Assembly: GCF_038396635.1 (NCBI RefSeq)
Contig: NZ_CP121687.1
Span: 2,046,001 to 2,110,000 of the forward strand
From: Defluviitalea saccharophila
GTDB taxonomy: Bacteria; Bacillota; Clostridia; Lachnospirales; Defluviitaleaceae
Length of the DNA stretch: 64,000 nt
Direction: 5' to 3'
Positions 44,801-53,527 of this stretch are shown in pieces. The position numbers and the translations under genes are program-made. Each line of letters opens with the position of its first letter. Position 1 is the stretch's first letter. Under the pieces are notes generated by a model that saw only the letters and a list, made by a program, of their open reading frames with translations, ran no database searches and was not told where the DNA came from.

Positions 44801-46345
44801 TTGAAAAGACATTTAAGAAAAATAGCGTCTTTAACTCTGGCATCTATGTTAATTTCATCCGCAGTTCCTTTATATGCCTCCAGATCTATAACTTTACAGG
44901 TTAACGGTATTTCTCATCCCTTACAAGTTGCTCCCATTCTTGAAGATGGAACAACACTGGTAGGGCTTAGAGAAATATTCGAGGTGCTTGGAGCTATGGT
45001 AAATTGGGATGAAGCTACGGGAACTATAAAGGCTAAGACGACAGATATGGAATTAAGACTCATTCCGGGGATAAAGACTGCAAAGAAAAACGGAGTGCCT
45101 GTTGAATTATCCGTTGCCCCGAAACAAGTTGGTGGCAACACCATGATACCTCTTCGCTTTGTTAGTGAAACTTTCGGTGCAGAAGTACACTGGGATGAAA
45201 CCAATAACATCATATCAATTGATACAACATCGGAAAAAGCAATAGAAATACAAGAAACAAAACCAATGGAATATCCATCATTAAATATTGCTGAAGAAAG
45301 TACCAAGATAACCTACGAAGAAGCAGTACAAAAGGCACTGAAAAATAGTTTAGCACTAAAAAGTATAGAAGAAAGCATCAAGATTTCAGAAGAAACCTTA
45401 GACATTGCAAAAGACGCGATAGTAGTTCATAGACCATTGGAAGACGATTATACCAGAGAAGAAGCTATCTTTTATGCAGAACCAACCGCTATCAGTGGCC
45501 TTCTTGCGATGACCCAAGCAGATTACGGAGTAACAGCAACCAAATATCAGAAGCAGATTCAAGAAGGAGTTATTAAATACCAGGTAAAAGCATCCTTTGA
45601 CTCTATACAAAATCTAAAAAAAGATATTGAGCTGTTAAGCAAATCCTTGGAAACTACTAAAACACAGTTAGATATCACAACTCAAAAGGCAAATTTGGGA
45701 TTAGAAAGTGATTTTAATAAAACTACCGCTGAGCAAAATTTCAAAAACCAACAGAAACAACTGGAAGCTCTTAAAAAAGCCTTAGATAATGAATACATAA
45801 AATTAAATCGCCTCATGGGCATAGATGACAAAGAAAGAGCTTCTTTAGACTATGCTTTAGATTTTACACCTATGGAAATGAATGAAGTTGAACTTAATGC
45901 TTATATAGAAAGAGCGTTGGTTAAAGATCCGTCCATTATTCTAAAAGGAGAAGCGGTAAAGCAAGCAGAGTATAACCTGCGTCTCTATACCTATTCAGCC
46001 ATTAATCCAACGGATACGTATGCAGTAAAAGAAAGCAAATTAAACCAAGCAAGGCTTGACGAAATGCAAGCTAAAAATAATCTTCGAGACAAAATCCGTA
46101 CCACCTATAACCAAATTAAACAATTGGAAGAACAATACCAAATAGACACCGCAAAATTACAGCAGGCAAAAGAACAATATAATATTTTAAAAACCCAATA
46201 TGATTTAGGTATGGTAATCGAATTAAACTTAAAGCAAGCGGAACTGGCAATCCTCTCTGCTCAAGTAGCCCAGGAAAAAACAGCCGTTCAACACGCCCAA
46301 CTCGTATACCTATTTAATAACCCATACCTTCTCTCTCAACAATAA
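44801..46345 (+). CDS. Stalk domains fused to a TolC-like coiled-coil domain
   Basis: The 514-residue protein has a signal peptide at 1-26, two stalk repeats at about 28-145 (TTLVGLREIFEVLGAMVNWDEATGTI; NTMIPLRFVSETFGAEVHWDETNNII), then about 350 residues resembling the helical outer-membrane efflux (TolC) family: ITYEEAVQKALKNSLALKSIEESIKISEETLDIAKD, a long coiled coil, and TYNQIKQLEEQYQIDTAKLQQAKEQYNILKTQYDLGMV. No beta-barrel part is evident. It starts at TTG with GAAAGGA upstream. In a one-membrane cell it cannot be a normal TolC channel. Confidence 0.78.
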   Translation: MKRHLRKIASLTLASMLISSAVPLYASRSITLQVNGISHPLQVAPILEDGTTLVGLREIFEVLGAMVNWDEATGTIKAKTTDMELRLIPGIKTAKKNGVPVELSVAPKQVGGNTMIPLRFVSETFGAEVHWDETNNIISIDTTSEKAIEIQETKPMEYPSLNIAEESTKITYEEAVQKALKNSLALKSIEESIKISEETLDIAKDAIVVHRPLEDDYTREEAIFYAEPTAISGLLAMTQADYGVTATKYQKQIQEGVIKYQVKASFDSIQNLKKDIELLSKSLETTKTQLDITTQKANLGLESDFNKTTAEQNFKNQQKQLEALKKALDNEYIKLNRLMGIDDKERASLDYALDFTPMEMNEVELNAYIERALVKDPSIILKGEAVKQAEYNLRLYTYSAINPTDTYAVKESKLNQARLDEMQAKNNLRDKIRTTYNQIKQLEEQYQIDTAKLQQAKEQYNILKTQYDLGMVIELNLKQAELAILSAQVAQEKTAVQHAQLVYLFNNPYLLSQQ

Positions 46346-46355
46346 TCTAAAAGAC

Positions 46356-46389
46356 AAAACCCGTAGGGAATTTATTCCCTACGGGTTTT
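46356..46389. terminator. Bidirectional terminator between the TolC-like and S-layer genes
   Basis: AAAACCCGTAGGGAA pairs perfectly with TTCCCTACGGGTTTT around TTTA, and A/T runs flank it. It shares the GTAGGG core. Confidence 0.93.
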
Positions 46390-46403
46390 TTAATGTTCTT
46401 AGA

Positions 46404-49400
46404 TTACTGAATAGTTACTTTTTTGTTTTCAAAGCCTGCAAGTACGTTGTCGTTGCTTGCTGCATCAGTGATTGTTAATGCTTTTACGCTGATTTCTTTG
46501 AAGGAGATTGTTAATTGATCTTTTACTGTGTTTGCTGTTACAGCGTTGCCGTCTTTGTCAGCTGTGATGAAGAGTACTACATAGTCTACGCCAGTCTTGT
46601 TGTATTTTTCTGTACCGTTACCGGTGTATTCAAATACTTTATTGATAGCAAGTTCTTTAGTTCCCTTCTTAACAGTGAAGGCATCTTTAATAAGATTTTG
46701 AGCATCTGCTCCTGCTGGAACATCGATTGCTTCAGAAGCTTCAAGTATTACATAAAGTCCTTCTGTGCCTGCGTTTTCACCTAAGATGAAGTCTGCAAGA
46801 GCGGATTTGCCAGCTGTTGCGTATACTGCGTCACTAACTGTTACTTCAGGTTTGATTTCGTCTACTAATCCTGGTAATCCAGCTGCTAATTCGATAGCTT
46901 GTTCAAATACGTTTTCAGTAGATACATTTGCAGCTAATTTCAATGTAATACCAGCTACATCTGTTGGGAACTCGTCATCCATGATGAATGTTAATTCATC
47001 TTTGGAGCTGTTGTAAGTTACGTCATCTACATAGTATTTGTTTCCAGAACCATCTTGGAAGTAGAAGTCATCAGCATCTAAAGTAGCTTCGTCGATAGAA
47101 CCGCTTACTGTTGCGATTGCTTTATCTTTAGCTGTTGCTTTTACTGATGTGATTTCAGGTGCGGAAAGGGAAAGTACTCCATATCCGTTATTGGATGCAA
47201 AGTTTAACCATACAGTTCCGTCTAATGCATTTCCGGATTCATCTTTTACATTGAAGATTTGGATTCCGTCAATGTCATCAGGTGTTACGTCGCTGTTGTT
47301 GAACCAATCTTTTACATCAATTTTTACAGTTTTGTCATCAGCAAGTAAAGTGATATCTGCATCTTTATGGATGGTTACCCATTTACCGCCGAAGAAGATC
47401 TTGTAGTTGTTTTCATTTTCTACAGAGCTTTCATTCATTCTTTCTGGGAATTGAATGTAAAGTGTTTGTTCAATAGCGTTAGTGATTACTCTTAATGCTT
47501 TGAAGTCTGCAACATCTGCAGAAATATCGCTATCTTCTAATTTAACTTCGAAGGAATCAGGAATCATTTCGTTTTCTTGTGTGGACATATCTACGAAGTC
47601 TTCAAGCTCTACAGTGAAGGTTCCGTATAAATCGTCGCTGCTGTCAAGAACTACTTTGATTTCTTTCTTGTTCTTGGAAGCATCTTTGTAAGCGATAGAT
47701 TTTACATCGATTTCTTCATCATCTTCGTCAAATACGGTTACTTTACCTAATTGAACATCTTCGTTGAATGTGATGATCAATGTGTTTTTGCCGTCTTGTT
47801 TAATGCTTACTACTTCTGGTCTTTCTGTATCGATTACGATGTCGTCTCTGTCTACGTCGATTTCGATTGCATCGTCTTCGTCTACTTTGTTACCGGAGTA
47901 GTCTTCTACATTCCAGATGTAAAGAGTAATTCCGCTAAGAGGAATAGTCTTTCCACCTTCTAATTCGAATGTGATTAAACGATCGTTATCGTCATCAGCA
48001 GTGATCTTGTCGAAGGTTCCTTTCTTAGAACCGCTCTTCCATTCTGCTTCAATATCTTTTAATGCAGTTTTAATGTCTTCGTTGAATTCTACAGTTACTT
48101 TTGTATCAGTTGCAGAAACTAAAGTTGCTGTTGGAGCATCTTCATCTTCTACGATTGTTACGTCGAATTCAGCATCTACCATTACAAGGTTTGCATAGTC
48201 TTTTACATCGCTAACTTCAAGGATATAGTCTCCAGCTTCAACTGCTTTTCTGAAGTTAATCTTAACATTTCTGCCGTCAACTTCTACGTCTTTAATTCTT
48301 TCAACTCTATCTCCGTCTTCGTCAACTAATTCGAAGTTGGATTCGCTTACTTGAACTAATTCGCTGAAGGTTACTTGAATCATTTGGTTTCCTTTTACAG
48401 ATACTTCTTCAACTTCAGGCACTTCACGGTCAACCATTTTTACTTCAACGGTTTCTTTATCCATTTTGTTGCCTTTTAAGTCTTTGATATCTTCGATATC
48501 AAATTTGATTTTTTCGTTTTGAGCTGCTGCACTAGCTAATGTTAATACAACAGTTTTCTTGTCGCTTTGAAGTTTTGCAGAAGCAAATTTGTTGTCGTAG
48601 TTTGCTAATGTTTCAGCAGAATCTTTATCTACTTCTTCATTAAATGTTACTACAACTTGTTTTAATCCTGCAGCTTGGATGTCAGCTACTTCAGGAGCAT
48701 CTACGTCATTGTATTTAACAGTAACGGATACGTCTTCAGCGCCGGCACCTTTTACAGTAATAGTGTTGTTGCCGTCTTTTAAGGTTACTTCTGTTTCGAA
48801 TTTTCCGTTTGTAACAGCAACTTCTTTACCGTTTACAGTTACTTTGTCAAGACCGGATGCACTACCGGAGATTTTGATAGTAGCTTTATCGGATGTAGCA
48901 GGTACGCTGTCTAATTTAATTTCAGCACCAGTTACATTTAATCCTAATTCTTGTGCTAATGTTTTGTCGCTGTTCACAGGTTTTGTGATTAATGCATCAT
49001 ATGTGAAATCAGCAATTGTGGATAATGGAATTTGAGTTCCTTCAACTTCTGAAGCAGATTCAACCAAGCCTAAAGATTGTGCAAATACAGGAATGGATGC
49101 CCATGTAAAGTCTACGTTTTCAACATATCCAAGACGTACTAACATCATTTTCATGTATTCACGGCCGCTAACAGGAGTCATTGGATTTAAGTTTCCAAGG
49201 TGATCCCCTTCAATACCGAATTCAGGGTGTGCTTTTAAATATGCTGCTAATTTACGAATGAATTGGCTGTGGCTTGCATTGATATCTTTGAAGGTTTCTT
49301 TTCCTTCCCATGCAAAGTTATTCATTTCGTCGTATTTACCCATCATTTTAAGTTGCATTACGAAAGCACGGTATCTTGTCATTGTTTGACTTGGAATAAC

Positions 49401-49553
49401 CCCGTTACCTTCTCCTGTGATTACTCCAAGATCAGATAAAATATTTAACTTATCAATGTTAGATAAGCTTCCTGCAAAAGCCATACTTGTGGAAGAAAGA
49501 ACCACAGAGGTTGCTAATGCGAAGGATAAAATTTTCTTTTTAAGATTGTTCAT
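46404..49553 (-). CDS. S-layer-type protein with SLH-like N-terminus and Ig-like repeats
   Basis: A 1049-residue exported protein. After the signal peptide (LSFALATSVVLSSTSMAFA) the first 200 residues resemble degenerate SLH repeats (LNILSDLGVITGEGNGVIPSQTMTRYRAFVMQLKMMG; GNLNPMTPVSGREYMKMMLVRLGY). A row of Ig-like domains follows, each with a strand such as QVVVTFNEEVD, IQVTFSELVQ, VTVEFNEDI or LIITFNEDV, as in S-layer proteins. The composition is acidic and poor in Cys. AAGGAGGAAGG fixes the start at 49553; the frame extends 60 codons upstream. It has two tandem promoters and is probably a major surface-layer subunit. Confidence 0.85.
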   Translation of the reverse strand: MNNLKKKILSFALATSVVLSSTSMAFAGSLSNIDKLNILSDLGVITGEGNGVIPSQTMTRYRAFVMQLKMMGKYDEMNNFAWEGKETFKDINASHSQFIRKLAAYLKAHPEFGIEGDHLGNLNPMTPVSGREYMKMMLVRLGYVENVDFTWASIPVFAQSLGLVESASEVEGTQIPLSTIADFTYDALITKPVNSDKTLAQELGLNVTGAEIKLDSVPATSDKATIKISGSASGLDKVTVNGKEVAVTNGKFETEVTLKDGNNTITVKGAGAEDVSVTVKYNDVDAPEVADIQAAGLKQVVVTFNEEVDKDSAETLANYDNKFASAKLQSDKKTVVLTLASAAAQNEKIKFDIEDIKDLKGNKMDKETVEVKMVDREVPEVEEVSVKGNQMIQVTFSELVQVSESNFELVDEDGDRVERIKDVEVDGRNVKINFRKAVEAGDYILEVSDVKDYANLVMVDAEFDVTIVEDEDAPTATLVSATDTKVTVEFNEDIKTALKDIEAEWKSGSKKGTFDKITADDDNDRLITFELEGGKTIPLSGITLYIWNVEDYSGNKVDEDDAIEIDVDRDDIVIDTERPEVVSIKQDGKNTLIITFNEDVQLGKVTVFDEDDEEIDVKSIAYKDASKNKKEIKVVLDSSDDLYGTFTVELEDFVDMSTQENEMIPDSFEVKLEDSDISADVADFKALRVITNAIEQTLYIQFPERMNESSVENENNYKIFFGGKWVTIHKDADITLLADDKTVKIDVKDWFNNSDVTPDDIDGIQIFNVKDESGNALDGTVWLNFASNNGYGVLSLSAPEITSVKATAKDKAIATVSGSIDEATLDADDFYFQDGSGNKYYVDDVTYNSSKDELTFIMDDEFPTDVAGITLKLAANVSTENVFEQAIELAAGLPGLVDEIKPEVTVSDAVYATAGKSALADFILGENAGTEGLYVILEASEAIDVPAGADAQNLIKDAFTVKKGTKELAINKVFEYTGNGTEKYNKTGVDYVVLFITADKDGNAVTANTVKDQLTISFKEISVKALTITDAASNDNVLAGFENKKVTIQ

Positions 49554-49592
49554 TAAGCCTTCCTCCTTATTGTTTTGCTTTGAACGCTTTAA

Positions 49593-49625
49593 ATTATGTT
49601 GATGACTTATGTCGACCAACCATAG
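49593..49625 (-). repeat. Direct repeat copy 1 in the S-layer leader
   Basis: The segment begins ATTATGTTGATGACTTATG and ends ACCATAG. A second copy lies at 49792-49827 with about 80 percent identity. On the minus strand each copy begins just after a -10 box, so it would be the first transcribed sequence. Confidence 0.7.
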
Positions 49626-49629
49626 AAAC

Positions 49630-49658
49630 ATTATAGTCGATGTGGTTAACATAATCAA
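49630..49658 (-). promoter_or_regulatory. S-layer promoter P1
   Basis: On the minus strand, TTGATT (49653-49658) and a perfect TATAAT (49630-49635) are separated by 17 bases, giving a leader of about 70 bases. Confidence 0.8.
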
Positions 49659-49791
49659 GCTTTTTGTTGTTGCCAAATTTATCATCAGTTTAAAGAAACC
49701 TGATTTTACGAGGATTAGAAGTGCCTTGATCACCCGAGAGGGGTAGATTGTTCATAGTCAACACCAGATTAGCAGTATTAGAAGGGTATTG

Positions 49792-49827
49792 ATTATGTTG
49801 GCGACTTATGTCTATCAACTTACATAG
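49792..49827 (-). repeat. Direct repeat copy 2 in the S-layer leader
   Basis: The segment begins ATTATGTTGGCGACTTATG and ends CTTACATAG, the partner of 49593-49625. It begins just downstream of the P2 -10 box on the minus strand. Confidence 0.7.
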
Positions 49828-49830
49828 CTT

Positions 49831-49859
49831 ATTGTAACGAACTAACGTCTATCCTTCAA
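49831..49859 (-). promoter_or_regulatory. S-layer promoter P2
   Basis: On the minus strand, TTGAAG (49854-49859) and TACAAT (49831-49836) are separated by 17 bases. A transcript from here would include both repeat copies. Confidence 0.6.
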
Positions 49860-49951
49860 TATTAAAAATATGGTAAAGTTACGGACTAGAACTCTTTCGC
49901 TGTTGATTAAAAGAAGTTTACATAAGAATCTACCTATATTATTCACGATAA

Positions 49952-49980
49952 TTGACACCGGTGTTTAGTCACCGTCTACT
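49952..49980 (+). promoter_or_regulatory. Possible promoter of the sigma factor gene
   Basis: A perfect TTGACA (49952-49957) is followed after 17 bases by TCTACT, a weak -10. An inverted repeat CGGTG/CACCG lies between the two boxes, suggesting control by a regulator. Confidence 0.4.
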
Positions 49981-50073
49981 AACTTTTTCTCCTGATTTTG
50001 GATTTTTAGCCAAGAGATATAGGCTCTAGTTACAGTACTGAAATTAAAAGGCGCCTATATAAGGAGAAGGATT

Positions 50074-50637
50074 ATGACGCTGGAAATTCAAATGAATGTT
50101 GAAAAAGCAAAACTTGGAGACAAGCAGGCTAAAGAATATTTAATTGATTGCTTTAAACCGCTTTTTTACAAAATGATGCTCTTTATGCCTTCGGGGAAAA
50201 GAGACAGAGAAGAGCTTTTTCAAGACAGTGTATTAATTTTGTTAGAAGCTGTCAATAGGTATGATCCCTCAAAAAATGTTCCCTTTGAAGCCTATATAAG
50301 GGATCAGCTTAAGTTTTTTTATTACAATCAGTTAAAAAAGAGAGAAGCAGACTGTTCCCTGGATACGGGCTGGGAGGAGGGCAATGCCTTTATTAACTTC
50401 ATGGCGGATGAAGAAAACAGGATAGAGGACTTTATTGAAGATAAAGAAGAATATAAAGTTCTACATGAAGCCCTTACTCAATTGACTCAAAAGCAGCGCA
50501 AGGTGATAGAAGATTTTTATATTAAAAGAAAGAAGTTGGGGCTGATTGCTAAGGAACTGGGCTGTTCTTATGGTGTGGCTGTGAAGTATAAAGAAAAAGC
50601 CCTTATTAAACTGAAAAAAATAGTAAAAGTATCCTAA
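50074..50637 (+). CDS. Small sigma-70 family sigma factor
   Basis: The 187-residue protein has sigma region 2 at about 25-90 (REELFQDSVLILLEAVNRYDPSKNVPFEAYIRDQLKFFYYNQLKKR) and region 4 at about 130-185 (LHEALTQLTQKQRKVIEDFYIKRKKLGLIAKELGCSYGVAVKYKEKALIKLKK). Regions 1.1 and 3 are lacking, so it is an alternative sigma factor of the ECF/SigH/ComX size class. AAGGAGAAGG precedes the ATG. No anti-sigma gene is adjacent; a ComK-like gene follows after about 80 bases. Confidence 0.87.
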   Translation: MTLEIQMNVEKAKLGDKQAKEYLIDCFKPLFYKMMLFMPSGKRDREELFQDSVLILLEAVNRYDPSKNVPFEAYIRDQLKFFYYNQLKKREADCSLDTGWEEGNAFINFMADEENRIEDFIEDKEEYKVLHEALTQLTQKQRKVIEDFYIKRKKLGLIAKELGCSYGVAVKYKEKALIKLKKIVKVS

Positions 50638-50715
50638 AATTTTGCAACAGGGATTGAATGCGAACATATGTTCTGATAAAATAATACTATAAAAAATTTT
50701 CTGGAGGGATTGGTA

Positions 50716-51246
50716 TTGAATAGTATCATTAAAAGAGGTATTCAAGGTATTGTACCAATATACGGAGCCAATGGAGAAAATGGCATATACATATATCTTA
50801 ATGATGGAGAAGCAATCTATATGGATAAGAGTATCAGGGCTTTCCTTGCCTTTTTATTTCATCAAAGAAGAATTGATCTTTATGCCCTAAGGCAGTGGAC
50901 AAGCTCCCTGCTCCATAGGCGAAACGGTCTTCCCCTGGTCTTTTCAAGGGAACTGGTTTTGGTACCGGTTAAAGTGAGAAAGCCTATAGGAAGAGCCGAT
51001 GGCAGTGAAGGATATATTTCTCTTTTACATATTGAAGATATCTGTGAAAAAGATGATCAAACGATGCTCCGATTACAGTGTGGTAAAGAAATAATCAGTC
51101 TTCACTCGAGGAAAATTGTCGAAAGGAGAATTGTACTGGCACAATTCATTCTTACTATGTATGAGAAAGAAGCATTTGAATGGGAAGGCTTTTCATATAT
51201 CTATCAGAATACTATGTATCCTCCTAAGAAAATACGCCTATTTTGA
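50716..51246 (+). CDS. ComK-like competence regulator homologue
   Basis: The 176-residue protein resembles the ComK family. As in ComK, a basic region (TSSLLHRRNG) leads to a hydrophobic strand pair (LPLVFSRELVLVPVKVRKP), a conserved GYI segment (GSEGYISLLHIEDIC), a strand with glycine (MLRLQCGKEIISLHSR) and a terminal helix (KIVERRIVLAQFIL). In Bacillus ComK binds AT-rich boxes and switches on DNA uptake genes. The TTG at 50716 is preferred because GGAGGG lies seven bases before it. The assignment is by motif order and not by close identity. Confidence 0.55.
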   Translation: MNSIIKRGIQGIVPIYGANGENGIYIYLNDGEAIYMDKSIRAFLAFLFHQRRIDLYALRQWTSSLLHRRNGLPLVFSRELVLVPVKVRKPIGRADGSEGYISLLHIEDICEKDDQTMLRLQCGKEIISLHSRKIVERRIVLAQFILTMYEKEAFEWEGFSYIYQNTMYPPKKIRLF

Positions 51247-51347
51247 CTGGAAAAGCTTGCATATAGTCATCATTTGACATACAATAAAAAGTGGAATGAT
51301 GGCTTATTATGTAAATAGAAATAGAAGAAATCAAAAGGGGGATTAAG

Positions 51348-53396
51348 ATGAAAAGCATTAGAAAAACGGCATTGGCATTGGCAGCAGCAATTAGTATTTC
51401 TACCTCTGCTTTCGCACAGGTATATGTGGATGTACCCGAAAGCCACTGGGCATATAGTGCGATCCAGCAGGTTACGGATAAAAAATGGATGGGCGGCAAT
51501 ACTCAGCAGCAGTTTAAGCCTAATAACACCATAGATTATTTTTACTTTTCACAGATTGCAGCAAAGATTGCAGGGTATAAAGATCCGTTAATAGACAGCA
51601 ATGTTTCCGCTGCAGAAAAACAATTGACCCAAACAGCAAGTCAAACGTATAAAAATATTTTAGACAGTTATACGAAGAATTTTTCAAAATGGGATAAAAA
51701 CAGCAATGAAGAAATTGCTTATCTTCTATATAAAGGTGTTTTAAAAGAAGCTGACTTGCCAAAATTCGTCGTAAAGCAAGCAGGTGGCGAAGAATCTATC
51801 CTTTCTCTTAGAAGAGAAGATATGGCTGTTTTTGTAGTAAGATTAATGGGTAAAGAAACTGAAGCTTTAAAGAAAACTGCTTCAACAGGATTTATGGACG
51901 ATGCTTCGATTCCTGCTTCCGTAAAGCCTTATGTCTCATATCTAAAAGATGCTGGAGTGATCCAGGGTGGAGCTAACGTTAACTTTAATCCTAAGGATAA
52001 AGTGACTAAAGCAATGTTGGCGAAAGTTCTTGCCGATGCCCTAAAGCCGGCAGGAAATAGTAGTACAACTCCATCAACCGGGCAGCAAGCTCCTTCAACT
52101 CAGGAAAAAGAAGTGTATTTGCAGGGAACCGTTAAAAAGTTTTACACCAATTTATACTACATACTCCTTCAATATGGTGAAAATAAGCAGTCTTATTATT
52201 ACATCAAGAAAGATGCACCAATCTTAATTGGAAATAAAGAAACAAATATTGAAACCATAAAAGAAGGAGATACATTACTGGTAGAACTGGTAGAAGAAGA
52301 AGGTCAACAGCGTATTTCTAAAATTACTATATTGGAAAGTTCTAAAACAGATCATACCAATAATCCTCAGGATACAACTACCGTTCCAGGCAGCACTACC
52401 ACTCCTTCAACTTCTAATCCAACCCACGAAGAAGCAAATCTCCCTTCTTCCACTAAAAGAATCGACGGTATTGTGGATTTTGTAAGTGAAAGTGGCAGAA
52501 TTGATATCACTGTAAAATATGTGGATTACAAAGGAGATATTAAAGAAGCCGTTGAATCCTATTCCATAAGTCAAAATGCGGTGATTACAAAAGACAATAA
52601 AGAAATTTCAGCTTCCAATGTTAAAAGAGGAGATATTATTATCGCGGAAGTAAAGGGCAGTACTTTATATAAAGCGGCTATAATGGAGAAACAAAGAAAA
52701 GTAGAAGGCAGCTTAGCAGAGAAAAAACGCGTAAACGGAGGCAATATTTTAGTACTGGAAAACAGTAAGGGAGAAAAAACAGAATATCAGATTGCTTCAG
52801 ATGTTATGATCAGTAAAAAATCAATCTCTGATGCTGTATGGAATGACCTTAGAATAGGAGATAAGATTTCTCTTGATTTAGAATACGATAAAGTCGTAGG
52901 TCTCTATGCGGAAGGCTTTCATTCAGAAGTAAAGGGAGTAGTTCAAGAAATCCTTATTTCGACCGCCCAATCCAAAGTAACCCTTGAATTAAGCAACGGC
53001 ACCACAAAAACCTATCCTCTTATTTTTGGAGCAATCATTAAAAAAGATAGAGGAAAAGAAAGCGCTACGATCTATGATGTGCGTTTAGGCCAAGAAGTCG
53101 AGCTTGCCTTAGACAGTTTAGAAATTGAAGAAATGATAATAAGAGATCAAACCAAAGTAAGCGCGGTTCAAGGCTATATAGAAAATATTAACTTCTTAGA
53201 CGATTACTTAGATATTAGGACAAATTCTGATATTTCCGGAACAAAACGCATTCGATTAGAAAAAGAAGTAGAGGTCTTCCAGGGCACCAGAAGATTAAGC
53301 CGAAGAGATTTAGAAAAAGGTATGCTTGTCTCCATCATCCTTAAAAGTTATGGAAGCGATCAAGCAGATACAATCAATATTTTGGCGGAAAAGTAG
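51348..53396 (+). CDS. SLH-domain surface protein with five C-terminal repeats
   Basis: A 682-residue exported protein with a 23-residue signal peptide ending in TSAFA. SLH repeats occupy about 25-235, clear for the first (YVDVPESHWAYSAIQQVTDKKWMGG) and third (GFMDDASIPASVKPYVSYLKDAGVIQGG); they anchor to wall polymers. A Thr/Ser/Pro linker follows. The rest is five divergent beta repeats of about 75-85 residues beginning near 254, 370, 448, 525 and 604, each opening with V-x-G-x-V/I and ending with a GD or G-hydrophobic turn. AAAGGGGGA precedes the ATG. Confidence 0.85.
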   Translation: MKSIRKTALALAAAISISTSAFAQVYVDVPESHWAYSAIQQVTDKKWMGGNTQQQFKPNNTIDYFYFSQIAAKIAGYKDPLIDSNVSAAEKQLTQTASQTYKNILDSYTKNFSKWDKNSNEEIAYLLYKGVLKEADLPKFVVKQAGGEESILSLRREDMAVFVVRLMGKETEALKKTASTGFMDDASIPASVKPYVSYLKDAGVIQGGANVNFNPKDKVTKAMLAKVLADALKPAGNSSTTPSTGQQAPSTQEKEVYLQGTVKKFYTNLYYILLQYGENKQSYYYIKKDAPILIGNKETNIETIKEGDTLLVELVEEEGQQRISKITILESSKTDHTNNPQDTTTVPGSTTTPSTSNPTHEEANLPSSTKRIDGIVDFVSESGRIDITVKYVDYKGDIKEAVESYSISQNAVITKDNKEISASNVKRGDIIIAEVKGSTLYKAAIMEKQRKVEGSLAEKKRVNGGNILVLENSKGEKTEYQIASDVMISKKSISDAVWNDLRIGDKISLDLEYDKVVGLYAEGFHSEVKGVVQEILISTAQSKVTLELSNGTTKTYPLIFGAIIKKDRGKESATIYDVRLGQEVELALDSLEIEEMIIRDQTKVSAVQGYIENINFLDDYLDIRTNSDISGTKRIRLEKEVEVFQGTRRLSRRDLEKGMLVSIILKSYGSDQADTINILAEK

Positions 53397-53419
53397 AGAG
53401 GATTCTCTACTTTTTTTTT
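53391..53419 (+). terminator. Terminator after the SLH protein gene
   Basis: AAGTAGAGA pairs with TCTCTACTT around GGAT, followed by a long T run; the stop codon lies in the left arm. Confidence 0.93.
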
Positions 53420-53467
53420 AATAGGCTTTACAAATTGGAACGTATTTGTTAAAATGAGATTGTATTT

Positions 53468-53484
53468 TTTACAAATGTGTTACA
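53468..53484. promoter_or_regulatory. WalR-box-like site upstream of the M23 hydrolase gene
   Basis: TTTACA-AATGT-GTTACA reads TGTAAC-ACATT-TGTAAA on the minus strand, an exact match to TGTWAH-N5-TGTWAH. It ends 43 bases before the start codon, where a regulator could block or activate transcription. Confidence 0.6.
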
Positions 53485-53527
53485 TATTTATTATGGAACC
53501 ATAACATTTATAGTCTGGAGGCAAATT

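Larger units (their letters stand above)
49554..50073. other. Long control region upstream of the S-layer gene
   Basis: The 520 bases between the leftward S-layer gene and the rightward sigma gene hold two leftward promoters, a direct repeat at their transcription starts, and a possible rightward promoter for the sigma gene. No further ORF with support is present. Confidence 0.65.

Noticed and set aside
44801..46345. TolC-like domain as evidence of a diderm host
   Set aside because: No LPS, Bam, Lpt or porin gene is present; the stalk fusion, SLH proteins and wal locus all fit a monoderm.
46515..49035. Several plus-strand ORFs of 60-118 residues inside the S-layer gene
   Set aside because: They mirror the repetitive, biased codons of the 1049-residue surface protein and have no supporting start signals.
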